This document shows positions 9,205-18,705 of a stretch of 64,000 nucleotides of DNA, one piece after another. Position 1 is the stretch's first letter, and each line of letters starts with the position of its first letter. The notes under the pieces were generated by a model. That model was not told the DNA's origin. It did not search any database and was given only the letters and a program-made list of their open reading frames with translations. The translations under genes were made by a program, and so were the position numbers. The DNA lies in assembly GCF_019351435.1 (NCBI RefSeq), contig NZ_JAHWYN010000006.1, positions 212,269-276,268 on the forward strand. The letters are read 5' to 3'. The DNA is from Flavobacterium taihuense (GTDB taxonomy: Bacteria > Bacteroidota > Bacteroidia > Flavobacteriales > Flavobacteriaceae).

Positions 9205-9831
9205 ATGGCTAAAAATTTTGCAGCAATTGCTTTTACGGATGCCGTCAAGGCCTTGCAGGAAAAATACGGAAGTCGCAACAGCTACGAACGAATTGAAAAA
9301 TTCAACGTGGTCGATGGATTGTCACACAATGAAATTGGTTTTATAGAAAATCGAGACAGTTTTTATATGGCCTCAATTGGTGAGAATAACTTCCCTTACA
9401 TCCAGCATCGTGGTGGTCCAAAAGGGTTTCTGAAAGTATTGGATAAAAACCGCATTGGCTTTATAGATTTCTCTGGAAATAAGCAATACATCACAGTTGG
9501 TAATATGGAAACTAATAATAATGTAGCTTTATTTTTGATGGATTATCCGGCAAAAGCAAGGCTAAAAATCTTTGCCAAAACCGAGATTGTAGAACTAAAA
9601 GACAATTCCGAATTGTTAGCTACACTTGATTTAGACGACTATAAATTTCGTGCCGAACGAATGATGGTTTTTCATATTGAAGCTTTTGATTGGAATTGTC
9701 CCCAGCACATTACACCACGTTTTACGGCTGACGAAATTCAAATTGCCTTGCAACCTCAGCTGGAATACACAGAAAAATTAGAAGAAGAGAATAGAAAACT
9801 TACTGCTAAATTGAAAGAAGCAGGATTATAA
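9205..9831 (+). CDS. Pyridoxamine 5'-phosphate oxidase family flavoprotein
   Basis: A 208-residue protein of the split-barrel FMN-binding family. SFYMASIGENNFPYIQHRGG and GFIDFSGNKQYITVGN (roughly residues 51-99) are typical of the PNPOx-like group, followed by ALFLMDYPAKARLKIFA. The C-terminus has a short charged coil (EYTEKLEEENRKLTAKLKEA). It is probably a cytoplasmic FMN-dependent oxidoreductase rather than true PdxH. It follows the broken phzF gene by 75 bp on the same strand. Confidence 0.85.
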   Translation: MAKNFAAIAFTDAVKALQEKYGSRNSYERIEKFNVVDGLSHNEIGFIENRDSFYMASIGENNFPYIQHRGGPKGFLKVLDKNRIGFIDFSGNKQYITVGNMETNNNVALFLMDYPAKARLKIFAKTEIVELKDNSELLATLDLDDYKFRAERMMVFHIEAFDWNCPQHITPRFTADEIQIALQPQLEYTEKLEEENRKLTAKLKEAGL

Positions 9832-9915
9832 ATTGTACTGTAAAAGTGCTCCTTAAAAAAAAGTAAATACAAAGTTTGGAGTTAAAAAACTCAAGATTTT
9901 AAAAATATATTTTAA

Positions 9916-10911
9916 ATGAAAACAAAAATGAAAAAAATTGCAATTAATGGTTTTGGTAGAATTGGTAGATCTTCTCTAAAAGTTATTTTAGAAACTCCTG
10001 GTTTAGAAGTTGTGGGTATCAATGATTTAATGAGCATAGAAAATGCTGTTTATTTATTTAAATATGACAGTATTTATGGCAAGTTTGATAAAAAAGTCTT
10101 CTTTGATGGAGAATATATTGTAATTGGTGAGAAACGAATTCGTTTTACGTCAATGAAAGATCCTTTAGAGTTGCCTTGGAAGGAATTAGCTGTCGATGTT
10201 GTTATTGAAAGCACAGGTTTTTTCACTAATAAAGTGGATGCTGAAAAACATTTGACTGCCGGTGCAAAATTTGTTGTTATTTCTGGACCTACCAAAGATA
10301 CCCCTACGGTTGTTCACGGAGTAAATACGGAAGATGGTAAAGTCAGTGTTTTCTCTTGTGCAAGTTGCACCACTAACAATATCAGTCCAATTATTGAAAT
10401 TTTAGGAAGAAGAATTGGAATTAAAAAAGCCATTTTAAATACAACTCATGCCTACACCGCTTCCCAAACTTTAGTAGATGCTCCTTCTAAAAAAGAACCA
10501 AGAATGGGTAGGACAGCTGGTAACAATTTAGCTCCTGCCGCAACCGGTGCCGCTATTGCTACAACTAAAGCTTTGCCTCAATATCTAGGCAAATTTGACG
10601 GAGTGGCTGTTAGGGTTCCTGTGGCTGTAGGATCTATTTCTGATATTACTTTTGTTACTGAAAGACCTACTAGTGTTGCAGAAATTAACGCTATACTAGT
10701 GGAAGAAGCCTTCACTCCCAGATACAACAAAGTTGTTACAGTAACGGACGAACCATTGGTATCAACCGATATTATTAAAAGCCCTTTTGCCGCAACCGTT
10801 GACCTAGAAATGACCAGAGTTGTCGATGGTGATTTGGTTAAAGTAATGACTTGGTACGACAATGAATGGGGATTTACTAATCAAATGATTAGACAGATTC
10901 AAGAGCTGTAG
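9916..10911 (+). CDS. gap: Glyceraldehyde-3-phosphate dehydrogenase, type I
   Basis: 331 residues. The NAD-binding motif is INGFGRIGR, catalytic Cys151 lies in SCASCTTNN (more often SNASCTTN) and catalytic His178 in NTTHAYTASQ. The C-terminus carries the WYDNEWGF hallmark. It catalyses NAD-dependent oxidation and phosphorylation of glyceraldehyde 3-phosphate in glycolysis. A second ATG at 9928 (MKKIAING) is an alternative start. Its position among stress genes rather than other glycolytic genes suggests an accessory paralogue. Confidence 0.95.
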   Translation: MKTKMKKIAINGFGRIGRSSLKVILETPGLEVVGINDLMSIENAVYLFKYDSIYGKFDKKVFFDGEYIVIGEKRIRFTSMKDPLELPWKELAVDVVIESTGFFTNKVDAEKHLTAGAKFVVISGPTKDTPTVVHGVNTEDGKVSVFSCASCTTNNISPIIEILGRRIGIKKAILNTTHAYTASQTLVDAPSKKEPRMGRTAGNNLAPAATGAAIATTKALPQYLGKFDGVAVRVPVAVGSISDITFVTERPTSVAEINAILVEEAFTPRYNKVVTVTDEPLVSTDIIKSPFAATVDLEMTRVVDGDLVKVMTWYDNEWGFTNQMIRQIQEL

Positions 10912-11042
10912 TTCAAAAAAGTGCTTGCCAAAATATCTGAAATAACAACAGAAGTATTGGGTTTGTTGTAAAAGAAACTGACCCATCAATAAGTTGAAGA
11001 AGTTATGAATAAAACGACAAGCGTTGATTAAATTATTTTAAA

Positions 11043-11522
11043 ATGAAAAAAGATAGTTACTTAAAACAATTACAATACGAGTCCTGCTCCAATGATAGGA
11101 TCATTGATGCTTATATCAAAGCCTCATTTCCTATAGAAAGTACGCATCAGATTATTTCCCATAACCTTAATGCATTTTCGATCTGGTTGAAACGTATAAA
11201 AAATGAAGAAGTAACTATCAAATTGTGGGATTCGCATACAATAGACGAATTGAAATTACTTAATGTAACTCTTTATACTGATTAGAGTGTTTTTATAAAT
11301 ACTCTTAATGATAATGATTTTGATAAAAAGATAAGTTTCGCTTTTATGGGGAAGAGGGCATCAATTAGTATTGAGGATTTAATCATTCATCTTGTTAATC
11401 ATTCTTCATATCATAGGGGGCAAATAATACATCAATTAGAAGGGAAATTAATAACCTTACCACTATCGACTTATATAGTCTTTACAATAGAAACTGAAAT
11501 AGAATATACAAAAGGATTATAA
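11043..11522 (+). pseudogene. DinB family protein with an in-frame stop
   Basis: The frame reads MKKDSYLKQLQYESCSNDRI and, without any frameshift, continues past a TAG at 11283-11285 to SVFINTLNDNDFDKKISFAFMGKRASISIEDLIIHLVNHSSYHRGQI and a stop at 11522. The second half is the DinB C-terminal helix bundle with its NHSSYHRGQ metal-binding histidines. Total length (159 codons) is normal, so a single nonsense change explains the break. The 80-residue product would lack part of the metal site. Confidence 0.85.
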
Positions 11523-11704
11523 ATTATACCTAATTCACTTTCATTATAGCATCAAGGTTTTCAGAAGTAGAAACTCGGATCAACTTGCAACGGCAGCAAT
11601 AATATCTGAACAATTTAGAACATAAAATAAACACTTAAAACCATAATAAACGTAATAAGAATAGTAAGCTTAATGGTAAGTCGTTTAATGCAAAAAAAAA
11701 TAAT

Positions 11705-12961
11705 ATGATAAAAGATCTTAAACGAGTTGTAGTAACCGGAATGGGTGCTATAACACCTCTCGGAAATTCTGTAGATGAATTTTGGAAAAACAGTGTCAAT
11801 GGAATAAGTGGTGTAGATTTCATTACTAAATTCGATGCAACAAATTTTAAAACAAAATTTGCGGCAGAAGTAAAAGGATTTATTGCGGCCGACTATTTTG
11901 AAAAAAACGAAGCTCGTAAATACGACCTGTTTACCCAATATGCTGTAGCAGCAGCTGACGAAGCAATAAAAAACGCAAGTCTAAATTTTGACTTACTAAA
12001 CAAAAATAAAATAGGGGTAATTTGGGGTTCTGGAAATGGTGGTATTCAAACTTTTCAAGACCAAATCGAAGACTTCGTAAATGGAGGAAAATTGCCTCGC
12101 TTTAATCCTTATTTCATTCCGAAAATAATTGCCGATATTCCTTCGGGTATTATATCCATTCGATACGGTTTGAGGGGCTTGAATTTTTCTACTATTTCGG
12201 CCTGCGCTTCATCCAATAACGCTATTATAGATGCCTGTAACTACATCCGTCTAGGAAAAGCTGACATTATTATTACAGGTGGTTCAGAAGCGCCTATAAA
12301 CGAATCTTCTATAGGAGGCTTTAATGCTTCCAAAGCACTATCAACCAAAAATGAAAATTTTCAAAATGCCTCTAGGCCATTTGATATTAATAGAGATGGT
12401 TTCGTAATGGGGGAAGGTGCTGGTGCTTTAGTTTTAGAAAGCTTAGAATCTGCTCTTAGTCGTGGTGCTACTATTTTGGCAGAGGTCGTAGGTACTGGAA
12501 TGGCAGCTGATGCTTTTCATTTAACGGGTACCCATCCCGAGGGGGAAGGCGCCTATTTGGGAATGTTAGATGCACTCGAAGATGCCGAAATTACGCCTTC
12601 AGAAATTGACTATATCAATGCTCATGCAACTTCCACTCATATGGGAGATGAAAGTGAGTTAAAAGCAATGTTTAGAGTTTTTGGAGAAAGAAAAGACTTA
12701 AATATAAGCGCTACTAAATCAATGACTGGTCATTTATTAGGTGCTGCCGGAGCAGTCGAAGCCATCTTGTGCATAAAAGCAATCCAGGATAGTATTGTGC
12801 CCCCGACAATTAATACGGCTGAAGTTGAACCTGAATTTGCCGGTAAATTTAGTTTAACATTAGGCAAAGCACAAATCAAGGAAATTAATTTTGCTATGAG
12901 CAACACTTTTGGATTTGGAGGTCACATAGCCACTACAATTTTTAAAAAATTTATAGTGTAA
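11705..12961 (+). CDS. fabF: Beta-ketoacyl-ACP synthase II
   Basis: 418 residues, the family's normal length. The catalytic triad is visible: Cys167 in STISACASSNN, His307 in NAHATSTHMGD and His343 in MTGHLLGAAGA, with the C-terminal FGFGGHIATTIF loop. It condenses malonyl-ACP with acyl-ACP in fatty-acid elongation. The active-site flank CASSNN instead of CATG suggests a specialised paralogue rather than the housekeeping enzyme, and no acyl-carrier gene lies beside it. The start at 11705 is the first ATG before RVVVTGMGAITPLG. Confidence 0.93.
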   Translation: MIKDLKRVVVTGMGAITPLGNSVDEFWKNSVNGISGVDFITKFDATNFKTKFAAEVKGFIAADYFEKNEARKYDLFTQYAVAAADEAIKNASLNFDLLNKNKIGVIWGSGNGGIQTFQDQIEDFVNGGKLPRFNPYFIPKIIADIPSGIISIRYGLRGLNFSTISACASSNNAIIDACNYIRLGKADIIITGGSEAPINESSIGGFNASKALSTKNENFQNASRPFDINRDGFVMGEGAGALVLESLESALSRGATILAEVVGTGMAADAFHLTGTHPEGEGAYLGMLDALEDAEITPSEIDYINAHATSTHMGDESELKAMFRVFGERKDLNISATKSMTGHLLGAAGAVEAILCIKAIQDSIVPPTINTAEVEPEFAGKFSLTLGKAQIKEINFAMSNTFGFGGHIATTIFKKFIV

Positions 12962-13049
12962 TGATGTCGATGATTTTACAACCAACAGATAATCAAGAAT
13001 ATTCAATTTTTATAATCTCGCTTTAATTAAATTTGCAAAAAACAAAGCT

Positions 13050-13934
13050 ATGTTTGACGATTCATCTTTTACTTTAGTCAATCCACAGAATGGAAATTTG
13101 GCTTTCAAATTATCAACTTTTGACAGCAATTGCCAGTTTAGCGAAATTCAGCGACTAAATTATTTTTCTCTGATTTGGATTCAAAAAGGCAGCGGATTAG
13201 TTACCGCTGATTTTTCAGAAAACCAGTTCGAAGCAGGTGATTTATTTGCGTTTTCGCCCTATCAGCCATTTATGCTGGCTTCAGAAGAAAATATAGAAGG
13301 AGTTGCTATACACTTTCATCCTGAATTTTTTTGTATTTACAAGCATCAAGCAGAGATAGCCACCAATGGAATCTTATTCAATAATATCTTCAAACCTCCT
13401 TTTGTGACCGTAGATGAAGTATCAAAGAAAATTCTTGAAATGGTAGTGGGGCAAATTAGAACAGAAATGCAAAAACCAGAACTGGCTCAATATGAATTGT
13501 TGGTTTCCTATCTCAAAATATTTTTGATTACAGCAACCAGGCTTAAAAACAAACAACAACCCGATGAAGAATTCCAAGTATCAACAGATGCTAAAGAGCC
13601 ATATATCCTTCAAAATTTAAAAAATTATATTGAGTTACATTTCAAGACCAAACATTCTGCCAGTGATTATGCAGAATTATTAAATATTACGCCTAAAGCC
13701 TTGGCAAAAATCACAAAAAATCATTTCAATAAAACTTTAACCGATCTAATCTCAGAACGCATTATAATCGAAGCAAAAAGAGAATTGTATCTAACAAATA
13801 AAGCGGTAAAAGAAATTGCTTTTGAATTGGGTTATGATGATGAACATTATTTCAGCCGTTTTTTTAAAAATAATGCTGAAGTATCACCACAAATATATCG
13901 AGACACCGTTGGTTTTGCGAGAGGAATGGCTTGA
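13050..13934 (+). CDS. AraC family transcriptional regulator
   Basis: 294 residues: an N-terminal cupin-like sensor domain (about 1-150, GDLFAFSPYQPFML) and a C-terminal double helix-turn-helix. The second HTH reads KAVKEIAFELGYDDEHYFSRFFKN. A TTTG-type promoter box is not obvious in the 88-bp upstream gap. It is followed after 24 bp by a Crp-like regulator on the same strand. It is one candidate for binding the TTGTCCAT direct repeats near 7.1 and 33.2 kb. Confidence 0.93.
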   Translation: MFDDSSFTLVNPQNGNLAFKLSTFDSNCQFSEIQRLNYFSLIWIQKGSGLVTADFSENQFEAGDLFAFSPYQPFMLASEENIEGVAIHFHPEFFCIYKHQAEIATNGILFNNIFKPPFVTVDEVSKKILEMVVGQIRTEMQKPELAQYELLVSYLKIFLITATRLKNKQQPDEEFQVSTDAKEPYILQNLKNYIELHFKTKHSASDYAELLNITPKALAKITKNHFNKTLTDLISERIIIEAKRELYLTNKAVKEIAFELGYDDEHYFSRFFKNNAEVSPQIYRDTVGFARGMA

Positions 13935-13958
13935 TAAATATAACTTCATATTTAATAA

Positions 13959-14540
13959 ATGGATCAGTTTAAAGAAATTAAAAAATACATAGCCAATTAT
14001 ATCCAACTTACTACTGAAGATGAGGAATATTTTATTTCCCTATTGAGAATTACAAAAGTAAAAAAAAAGCAATGTATTGTTCAACCCGACTTTACTTGCA
14101 AATATAGAAGCTATGTACTAAAAGGTGCTATGCGTGCCTATTTGGTTGATAATAAAGCGCAAACGCACACTATAGCTTTTGCAATTGAAGATTGGTGGAT
14201 AAGTGACCTTAATAGTTATATGAATCAGGAACCTGCCACCTTGTTTGTTGAGGCACTAGAAGATTCCATTTTAATCCAAATTGATTATAATTCTGAGCAG
14301 CTATTATTGGAAAAAATTCCTAAATTCGAACGTTTTTTCAGAATCCTTGCACAACGCTCATTTGCTTTTCTTCAAAAACGAATGTTATCCAATTTGAGTA
14401 AAACGGCCGAAGAACGCTATGACGAATTCATTCAAAAATACCCATGCATTGTAAAGCGTGTTCCTCAATATGCTTTGGCTTCTTATCTTGGTTTTAGCAC
14501 CGTTTTTCTAAGTAAAATTAGAAACAAAAAAACCAAATAG
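13959..14540 (+). CDS. Crp/Fnr family regulator (paralogue 3)
   Basis: A 193-residue regulator nearly collinear with the one at 5118: AIEDWWISDLNSYMNQEPAT, then an SNLSKTAEERYDEF hinge and a C-terminal RVPQYALASYLGFSTVFLSK helix-turn-helix. The N-terminal domain is cNMP-binding-like, with unknown ligand. It sits immediately upstream of the peroxiredoxin-like gene, whose promoter has the CTAAACTA element. This repeats the regulator-then-target order of the 2.4- and 5.1-kb modules. Confidence 0.92.
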   Translation: MDQFKEIKKYIANYIQLTTEDEEYFISLLRITKVKKKQCIVQPDFTCKYRSYVLKGAMRAYLVDNKAQTHTIAFAIEDWWISDLNSYMNQEPATLFVEALEDSILIQIDYNSEQLLLEKIPKFERFFRILAQRSFAFLQKRMLSNLSKTAEERYDEFIQKYPCIVKRVPQYALASYLGFSTVFLSKIRNKKTK

Positions 14541-14563
14541 TTAATCTAGTTTATCAAAATTTA

Positions 14564-14607
14564 CTAAACTAGTTTGTTTTTTCTCAAGAATCCCTGCCCC
14601 ATCTTTG
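14564..14607 (+). promoter_or_regulatory. Promoter with CTAAACTA motif and CATCTTTG -7 box
   Basis: CTAAACTA (14564-14571) is 44 nt, counted inclusively, from the G of CATCTTTG (14600-14607), matching the copies at 2311 and 5055. CTAGTTTA (14546-14553) and TAAACTAG (14565-14572) form an 8-bp inverted repeat with an 11-bp spacer, plausible as a dimeric operator. Confidence 0.6.
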
Positions 14608-14645
14608 TACTGTCAATAGTGACAATATTTTAAATATAAAGTACA

Positions 14646-15317
14646 ATGAACAAAACAAAACAAATCCCAAGTTACCATCAAGAAAAAATAGCGCTTCAGG
14701 AAAATCTGGCTACTATGATTCCAAAAGAATCTTTGAATGTGTTTAGTACAGATGCCAACTTATTGGCAATGGAAATCACAAACCCATTAAAAGTATCCGT
14801 GGGCGATAAAGCACCTTTATTCGAACTACCAAATGCCTTAGGCAATGCAGTATCTCTCCAAAAACATCTCGAAAAAGGTCCGGTAGTCATCACTTTTTAC
14901 AGAGGAAATTGGTGTCCTTATTGCAATCTGGTTTTAAACTCATACCAGAGGATTCTACCAGAAATTAAAGCTCTTGGCGCCAATTTAATTGCTATTTCCC
15001 CGCAAAAGCCAGACAGCTCTTTAGATATGAAGGAAAAACACGCTTTAGAATTTGAAGTACTAAGTGACGATAAAAATGGAGTAGCAAAACAGTACACCAC
15101 GATTATCAAAAATGCTCTGGAAGCAGTGGATGAAGCAAAAAAACTAGGCATAGATTTTTATGATTTTTATGATGATAAATCGAGAGATATTCCTGTACCG
15201 GCAGTTTTTATTATTGATGCAAACGGTACAATTGTTTTTGCAAAATCAGAAGGCGGTGACTATAGTTTGAGAGTGGAACCTCAAGATATTTTGGATGTAT
15301 TAGCAGCAACCAAATAA
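14646..15317 (+). CDS. Peroxiredoxin-like (AhpC/TSA superfamily) protein
   Basis: A 223-residue thioredoxin-fold protein. The active-site region VITFYRGNWCPYCNLVLNSY (about residues 81-100) carries WCPYC, as in the AhpC/TSA-related group with a CxxC, and VFIIDANGTIVFAKSEGGDY is the typical C-terminal strand. It probably reduces peroxides or disulfides in the cytoplasm. No signal peptide is seen. It is the likely target of the upstream Crp-like regulator. Confidence 0.88.
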   Translation: MNKTKQIPSYHQEKIALQENLATMIPKESLNVFSTDANLLAMEITNPLKVSVGDKAPLFELPNALGNAVSLQKHLEKGPVVITFYRGNWCPYCNLVLNSYQRILPEIKALGANLIAISPQKPDSSLDMKEKHALEFEVLSDDKNGVAKQYTTIIKNALEAVDEAKKLGIDFYDFYDDKSRDIPVPAVFIIDANGTIVFAKSEGGDYSLRVEPQDILDVLAATK

Positions 15318-15885
15318 TTTTTGAAAATGTAAATTAAAAAGTTCCTTTTTGCGGCATATCGGTTTGTTTTTTTTAATGTTTTTTTGAAATACACTAAAAT
15401 GTAAAATTGGTATGTCGTAAATTGATATATACAGTTATCAAATCCCGCAAGCTTTCACGAGAGGATAATTGACCAAATAGCAATAATTGTATACCCAGAT
15501 TAATAAATATAGATAAGAGTGGCTCAAACACAGCCGCTATCAAAGTTTACAATAAACGTTCCTTTTATAAAATAGTAATTCGACAAAAAGTTAATACCTG
15601 AATACTATTGTAGAATAAGATCATCATTTTATAAAGTGGAGAATTTTAAATGGACTAGGGTTTAAAGAATTTAAATCAGTGAAAAAGACGTGAAGAGAAA
15701 TTGAAGTTGTACACATGTTAAAAAATGAACAGGTGATTAATCTGAGGATAACTATCTTTAAATCGTTCTGCTCATTGGTGGAATAATTTCATTAATTTAG
15801 CAATAATTAGTTTTCTGGTTAACAAATGCGACAGAACCATAAAAGATAATTTAGAAACTCAAATAAATTAATTTGTCAGTAGATT
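15318..15885. other. Intergenic region with a transposase relic
   Basis: No intact gene lies in these 568 bp. The only recognisable item is the IS6-like transposase tail at about 15640-15785. The rest is AT-rich with scattered stops in all frames. Confidence 0.5.
15640..15785 (+). pseudogene. IS6-like transposase C-terminal relic
   Basis: Reading from 15649, codons give NGLGFKEFKSVKKT, a TGA stop, then REIEVVHMLKNEQV, before similarity fades. This matches the C-terminus of IS6-family transposases, where a GFk.F.sA..Tl.GIE..hM.kKgQ pattern is usual. No other transposase part or inverted repeat is visible, so this is an old remnant. Confidence 0.5.
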
Positions 15886-17043
15886 TTATTTTTTATTTAT
15901 CATCGCCAAGAGACCTAATACAGGCCCTATTCCTAGAACAATATACACAAAATGATTATCAATAATTGTCGTTAATACGCTAAGAAACTGTATACTTAAA
16001 ATAGTAATGGCAAAACCCAAACCAGTCACAAAAGTCAAAGAAGTGGCCTTTGTTTCACTTGGAGCTAATTGAGCAATTAAAGTAGAAAATAAAGGAGAAT
16101 CAGCAATGACAAAAAATCCCCAAAATAACATAAATAAAATAAAAATTACGGGGGAACAGTGAAGCAAAAAGAACGGAGAAAACAAACAACACAAACAAGA
16201 AAGCAACAATGAAACCATAGCCATCTTTTTTACACCAAAATAACGCGAAAGCAAACCACTAAAAACACAGCCAACTCCACCACTGGCAATAATTAAAAAG
16301 GACAAAAAGGAAACATTTAATTCTGCTTTACTGTAAAACTCGTTGTATGATGCTACCATAATCGGTACAAATGCCCAAAAGGTATACAATTCCCACATAT
16401 GACCAAAATAACCAAAAGCTGCAACACGAAACGCCTTGTCTTTAAACCCACTAAATAACGAGAATCCAACCAATTTTTGAAACGGTTTTCGGTATGGACC
16501 AACAGGAACAAAAAAATAAACTAAAAAACCACCCAAAATGGCTAATCCTGATGTAATAAAAATGACAAACTCCCAATCAAATTTGAATGTAACACTTTTT
16601 AGAAAATGAGGAAAAGCGGTGCCAAGAACTAAAGCTCCAACTATCAACCCCATAGATTTACCAAGTCCTTTATCAAAATAGTCAGCCGCAATTTTCATTC
16701 CTACTGGGTAAATGCCTGCTAGAAAAAAGCCTGTACCAAAACGAAACAAGAGTAAACCTGGAAAACCAAATCCGTTAAACAAAATACAGAGATTAAAAAA
16801 ACTGGCCACTAAGGCACTCATTAAAAAAACTAGGGAAGGCGAATAGCGATCAGCTATATTAAAAAGGGAGAAAGTAATAGTCCCACTAACAAAACCAAGC
16901 TGTACAGCACTGGTAAGATGAGTTAAAGAATTGGAATTAAGGTGAAAGCTTCTGATTATATCAGCCATTACAGCATTGGTGGCAAACCAAATAGAAACAC
17001 AAACAAATTGTGAAAAAACAATAACCGGTAAAATCTTATTCAT
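15886..17043 (-). CDS. MFS transporter
   Basis: A 385-residue inner-membrane protein with about 12 hydrophobic helices. It begins LPVIVFSQFVCVSIWFATNA and has LFRFGTGFFLAGIYPVGMKI near residues 99-118, typical of the major facilitator fold. The substrate is not evident. It lies 33 bp downstream of a 2-dehydropantoate-reductase-like gene on the same strand, so the two may handle a related ketoacid or hydroxyacid. Confidence 0.9.
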   Translation of the reverse strand: MNKILPVIVFSQFVCVSIWFATNAVMADIIRSFHLNSNSLTHLTSAVQLGFVSGTITFSLFNIADRYSPSLVFLMSALVASFFNLCILFNGFGFPGLLLFRFGTGFFLAGIYPVGMKIAADYFDKGLGKSMGLIVGALVLGTAFPHFLKSVTFKFDWEFVIFITSGLAILGGFLVYFFVPVGPYRKPFQKLVGFSLFSGFKDKAFRVAAFGYFGHMWELYTFWAFVPIMVASYNEFYSKAELNVSFLSFLIIASGGVGCVFSGLLSRYFGVKKMAMVSLLLSCLCCLFSPFFLLHCSPVIFILFMLFWGFFVIADSPLFSTLIAQLAPSETKATSLTFVTGLGFAITILSIQFLSVLTTIIDNHFVYIVLGIGPVLGLLAMINKK

Positions 17044-17076
17044 AATTCAGAGGTAAGGGTTTACCAACATTTAACA

Positions 17077-18021
17077 TTATAAAACATAATCCATCTTCCA
17101 CTGCAAATAAGTCGCCATTATACTATCATATTCAGGAGTTGGCACACCTAGTCGAAGCCCAGAAATAACAATAAAATTAGTCAAGGTTTGAGACTCTGTC
17201 TTTCTTCCTTTTAAAAAGTCATTGTGCATAGAGGAAGTAGCATCATAATGTAATGTGGTAAATTTTTTCATTGTAATTTCAATGATATCGGGTAATAAAA
17301 CTGTATTTCTATTAGCGATATTAGCAGCCTCTGTAACCAATTGTCTCAATTTCGTTCTATGATTTTCATCTTCTAAAATAGGGCCGATCGATAAATTTAG
17401 GAAACTCGTTAATGTAGCTAAAGAAGAAACAAAAACAAATTTCTCCCAAAGCAATTGTTCAATATTAGGCGAAAGATAACAGTCTATCCCATCAGCATTG
17501 AGTATATCTGCAAGTTCATTTTGTCTTTTAGCTGAAACAGTAGCCGAACCAAAATACAAACTATGCATCTTACCCATAACCTGTACCGTAGCAGGTGCAA
17601 CAAGTTTGGCAACAATATAGGCACACCCCTCTAAAACTTCAATAGTCGGATAAATTTTTTGAATTCGTTCCTTAGTATCTACTCCATTTTGTAACGATAG
17701 TATAACCGTATTATCGGAAATGCTGCCTTTTAGTGACAACAAGCTTTCTTCAAGATCATAACTCTTTACAGCACATATTAAATAATCTAGAACACCAACT
17801 TTATTCAAATCACTGGTCACAAGATTATGATATACAAAATCCTCGGAATCAGAAGTAAGTAACGTAAGACCATAATTTTTAATAATACATTCTGATGATG
17901 CTCTGGTTATAAATACAATTTCAACACTACCAGAAGTAGCATACTTTTGCGCTAATCTCCCACCAAAATAACCTCCAACAGCTCCTATCCCCAATATACC
18001 AATACGTATTTTTGTTTTCAT
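17077..18021 (-). CDS. panE: Ketopantoate reductase family (2-dehydropantoate 2-reductase)
   Basis: 314 residues. The Rossmann motif is GILGIGAVGGYFGGRLA, followed by LDYLICAVKSYDLEESL, ILSLQNGVDT and a C-terminal helical domain with LLWEKFVFVSSLATLTSFLN, all typical of ApbA/PanE. It reduces 2-dehydropantoate with NADPH in pantothenate synthesis, or a related ketoacid in paralogues. Pairing with an MFS transporter rather than panB/panC makes the exact substrate uncertain. Confidence 0.85.
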   Translation of the reverse strand: MKTKIRIGILGIGAVGGYFGGRLAQKYATSGSVEIVFITRASSECIIKNYGLTLLTSDSEDFVYHNLVTSDLNKVGVLDYLICAVKSYDLEESLLSLKGSISDNTVILSLQNGVDTKERIQKIYPTIEVLEGCAYIVAKLVAPATVQVMGKMHSLYFGSATVSAKRQNELADILNADGIDCYLSPNIEQLLWEKFVFVSSLATLTSFLNLSIGPILEDENHRTKLRQLVTEAANIANRNTVLLPDIIEITMKKFTTLHYDATSSMHNDFLKGRKTESQTLTNFIVISGLRLGVPTPEYDSIMATYLQWKMDYVL

Positions 18022-18237
18022 AACAATAAGTATTTTTGAATATTATCCTATTTAGTTGTCTGCCAAGTGATAAAACCACTGAATCATCGAGTATTTAAAA
18101 GTACTCAACAATCTGTTACTAACTAAAACAAGAAATAAAACATAAATCATCATTAAATCTGGAAATTAAATCAAATAAATAAACGTTCAAAAAATAAATC
18201 ATTTAAAAGAAACAGTGGATTTATTTAACGAAGGAAT

Positions 18238-18681
18238 CTATTCCAGAGCATCTTTTATTTTAGGCCATATTGCATTGGCTTGATCAATCAGTTCCTTTTG
18301 ATTCTTATTCCATTTCATTTTGACATCTTTATTATAATTAAGATAAAGTTTTCCATCTACAATTGTCCAAGCCTCCGGATCTGTTGGTACTTTATGACCC
18401 TGTGACGTCCCATATGCACAATAGCCCCCAAACTGCGGCGCATACTTCTCAGGATCAGTTATAAAAGCCGTTAGATTTTCCTTTGAAACAAAATACCAAG
18501 TAGCATCTTTCCAAATAGTAGAAAATTGTGTAGTACCAATTAATGGTTTGCTCTCAGTAAAATAAGCCATAACATCATAACCATTAACCGCACCTTTTTT
18601 TGTGCTGTAAACTTCAGAACTTTGCCCTTGTGTCAATACTGTCCAAAACACAAATGTGAGTAGAAAAATTACTTTTTTCAT
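18238..18681 (-). CDS. Exported YHS-domain protein
   Basis: 147 residues. A signal peptide (MKKVIFLLTFVFWTVLTQGQ) is followed by a YHS-type domain: VNGYDVMAYFTESKPLIG, then WYFVSKENLTAFITDPEKYA and PQFGGYCAYG. YHS domains are associated with metal or redox roles. It is paralogous to the proteins at 32124 and 32646. Its promoter has a perfectly placed site shared with 32124 and the DM13 gene. Confidence 0.88.
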   Translation of the reverse strand: MKKVIFLLTFVFWTVLTQGQSSEVYSTKKGAVNGYDVMAYFTESKPLIGTTQFSTIWKDATWYFVSKENLTAFITDPEKYAPQFGGYCAYGTSQGHKVPTDPEAWTIVDGKLYLNYNKDVKMKWNKNQKELIDQANAIWPKIKDALE

Positions 18682-18705
18682 TTTTTTTAAATTTTAAATT
18701 ATGAG

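Noticed and set aside
11615..11938. Leftward frame over the start of fabF
   Set aside because: Shadow of fabF; the sense strand carries full family motifs.
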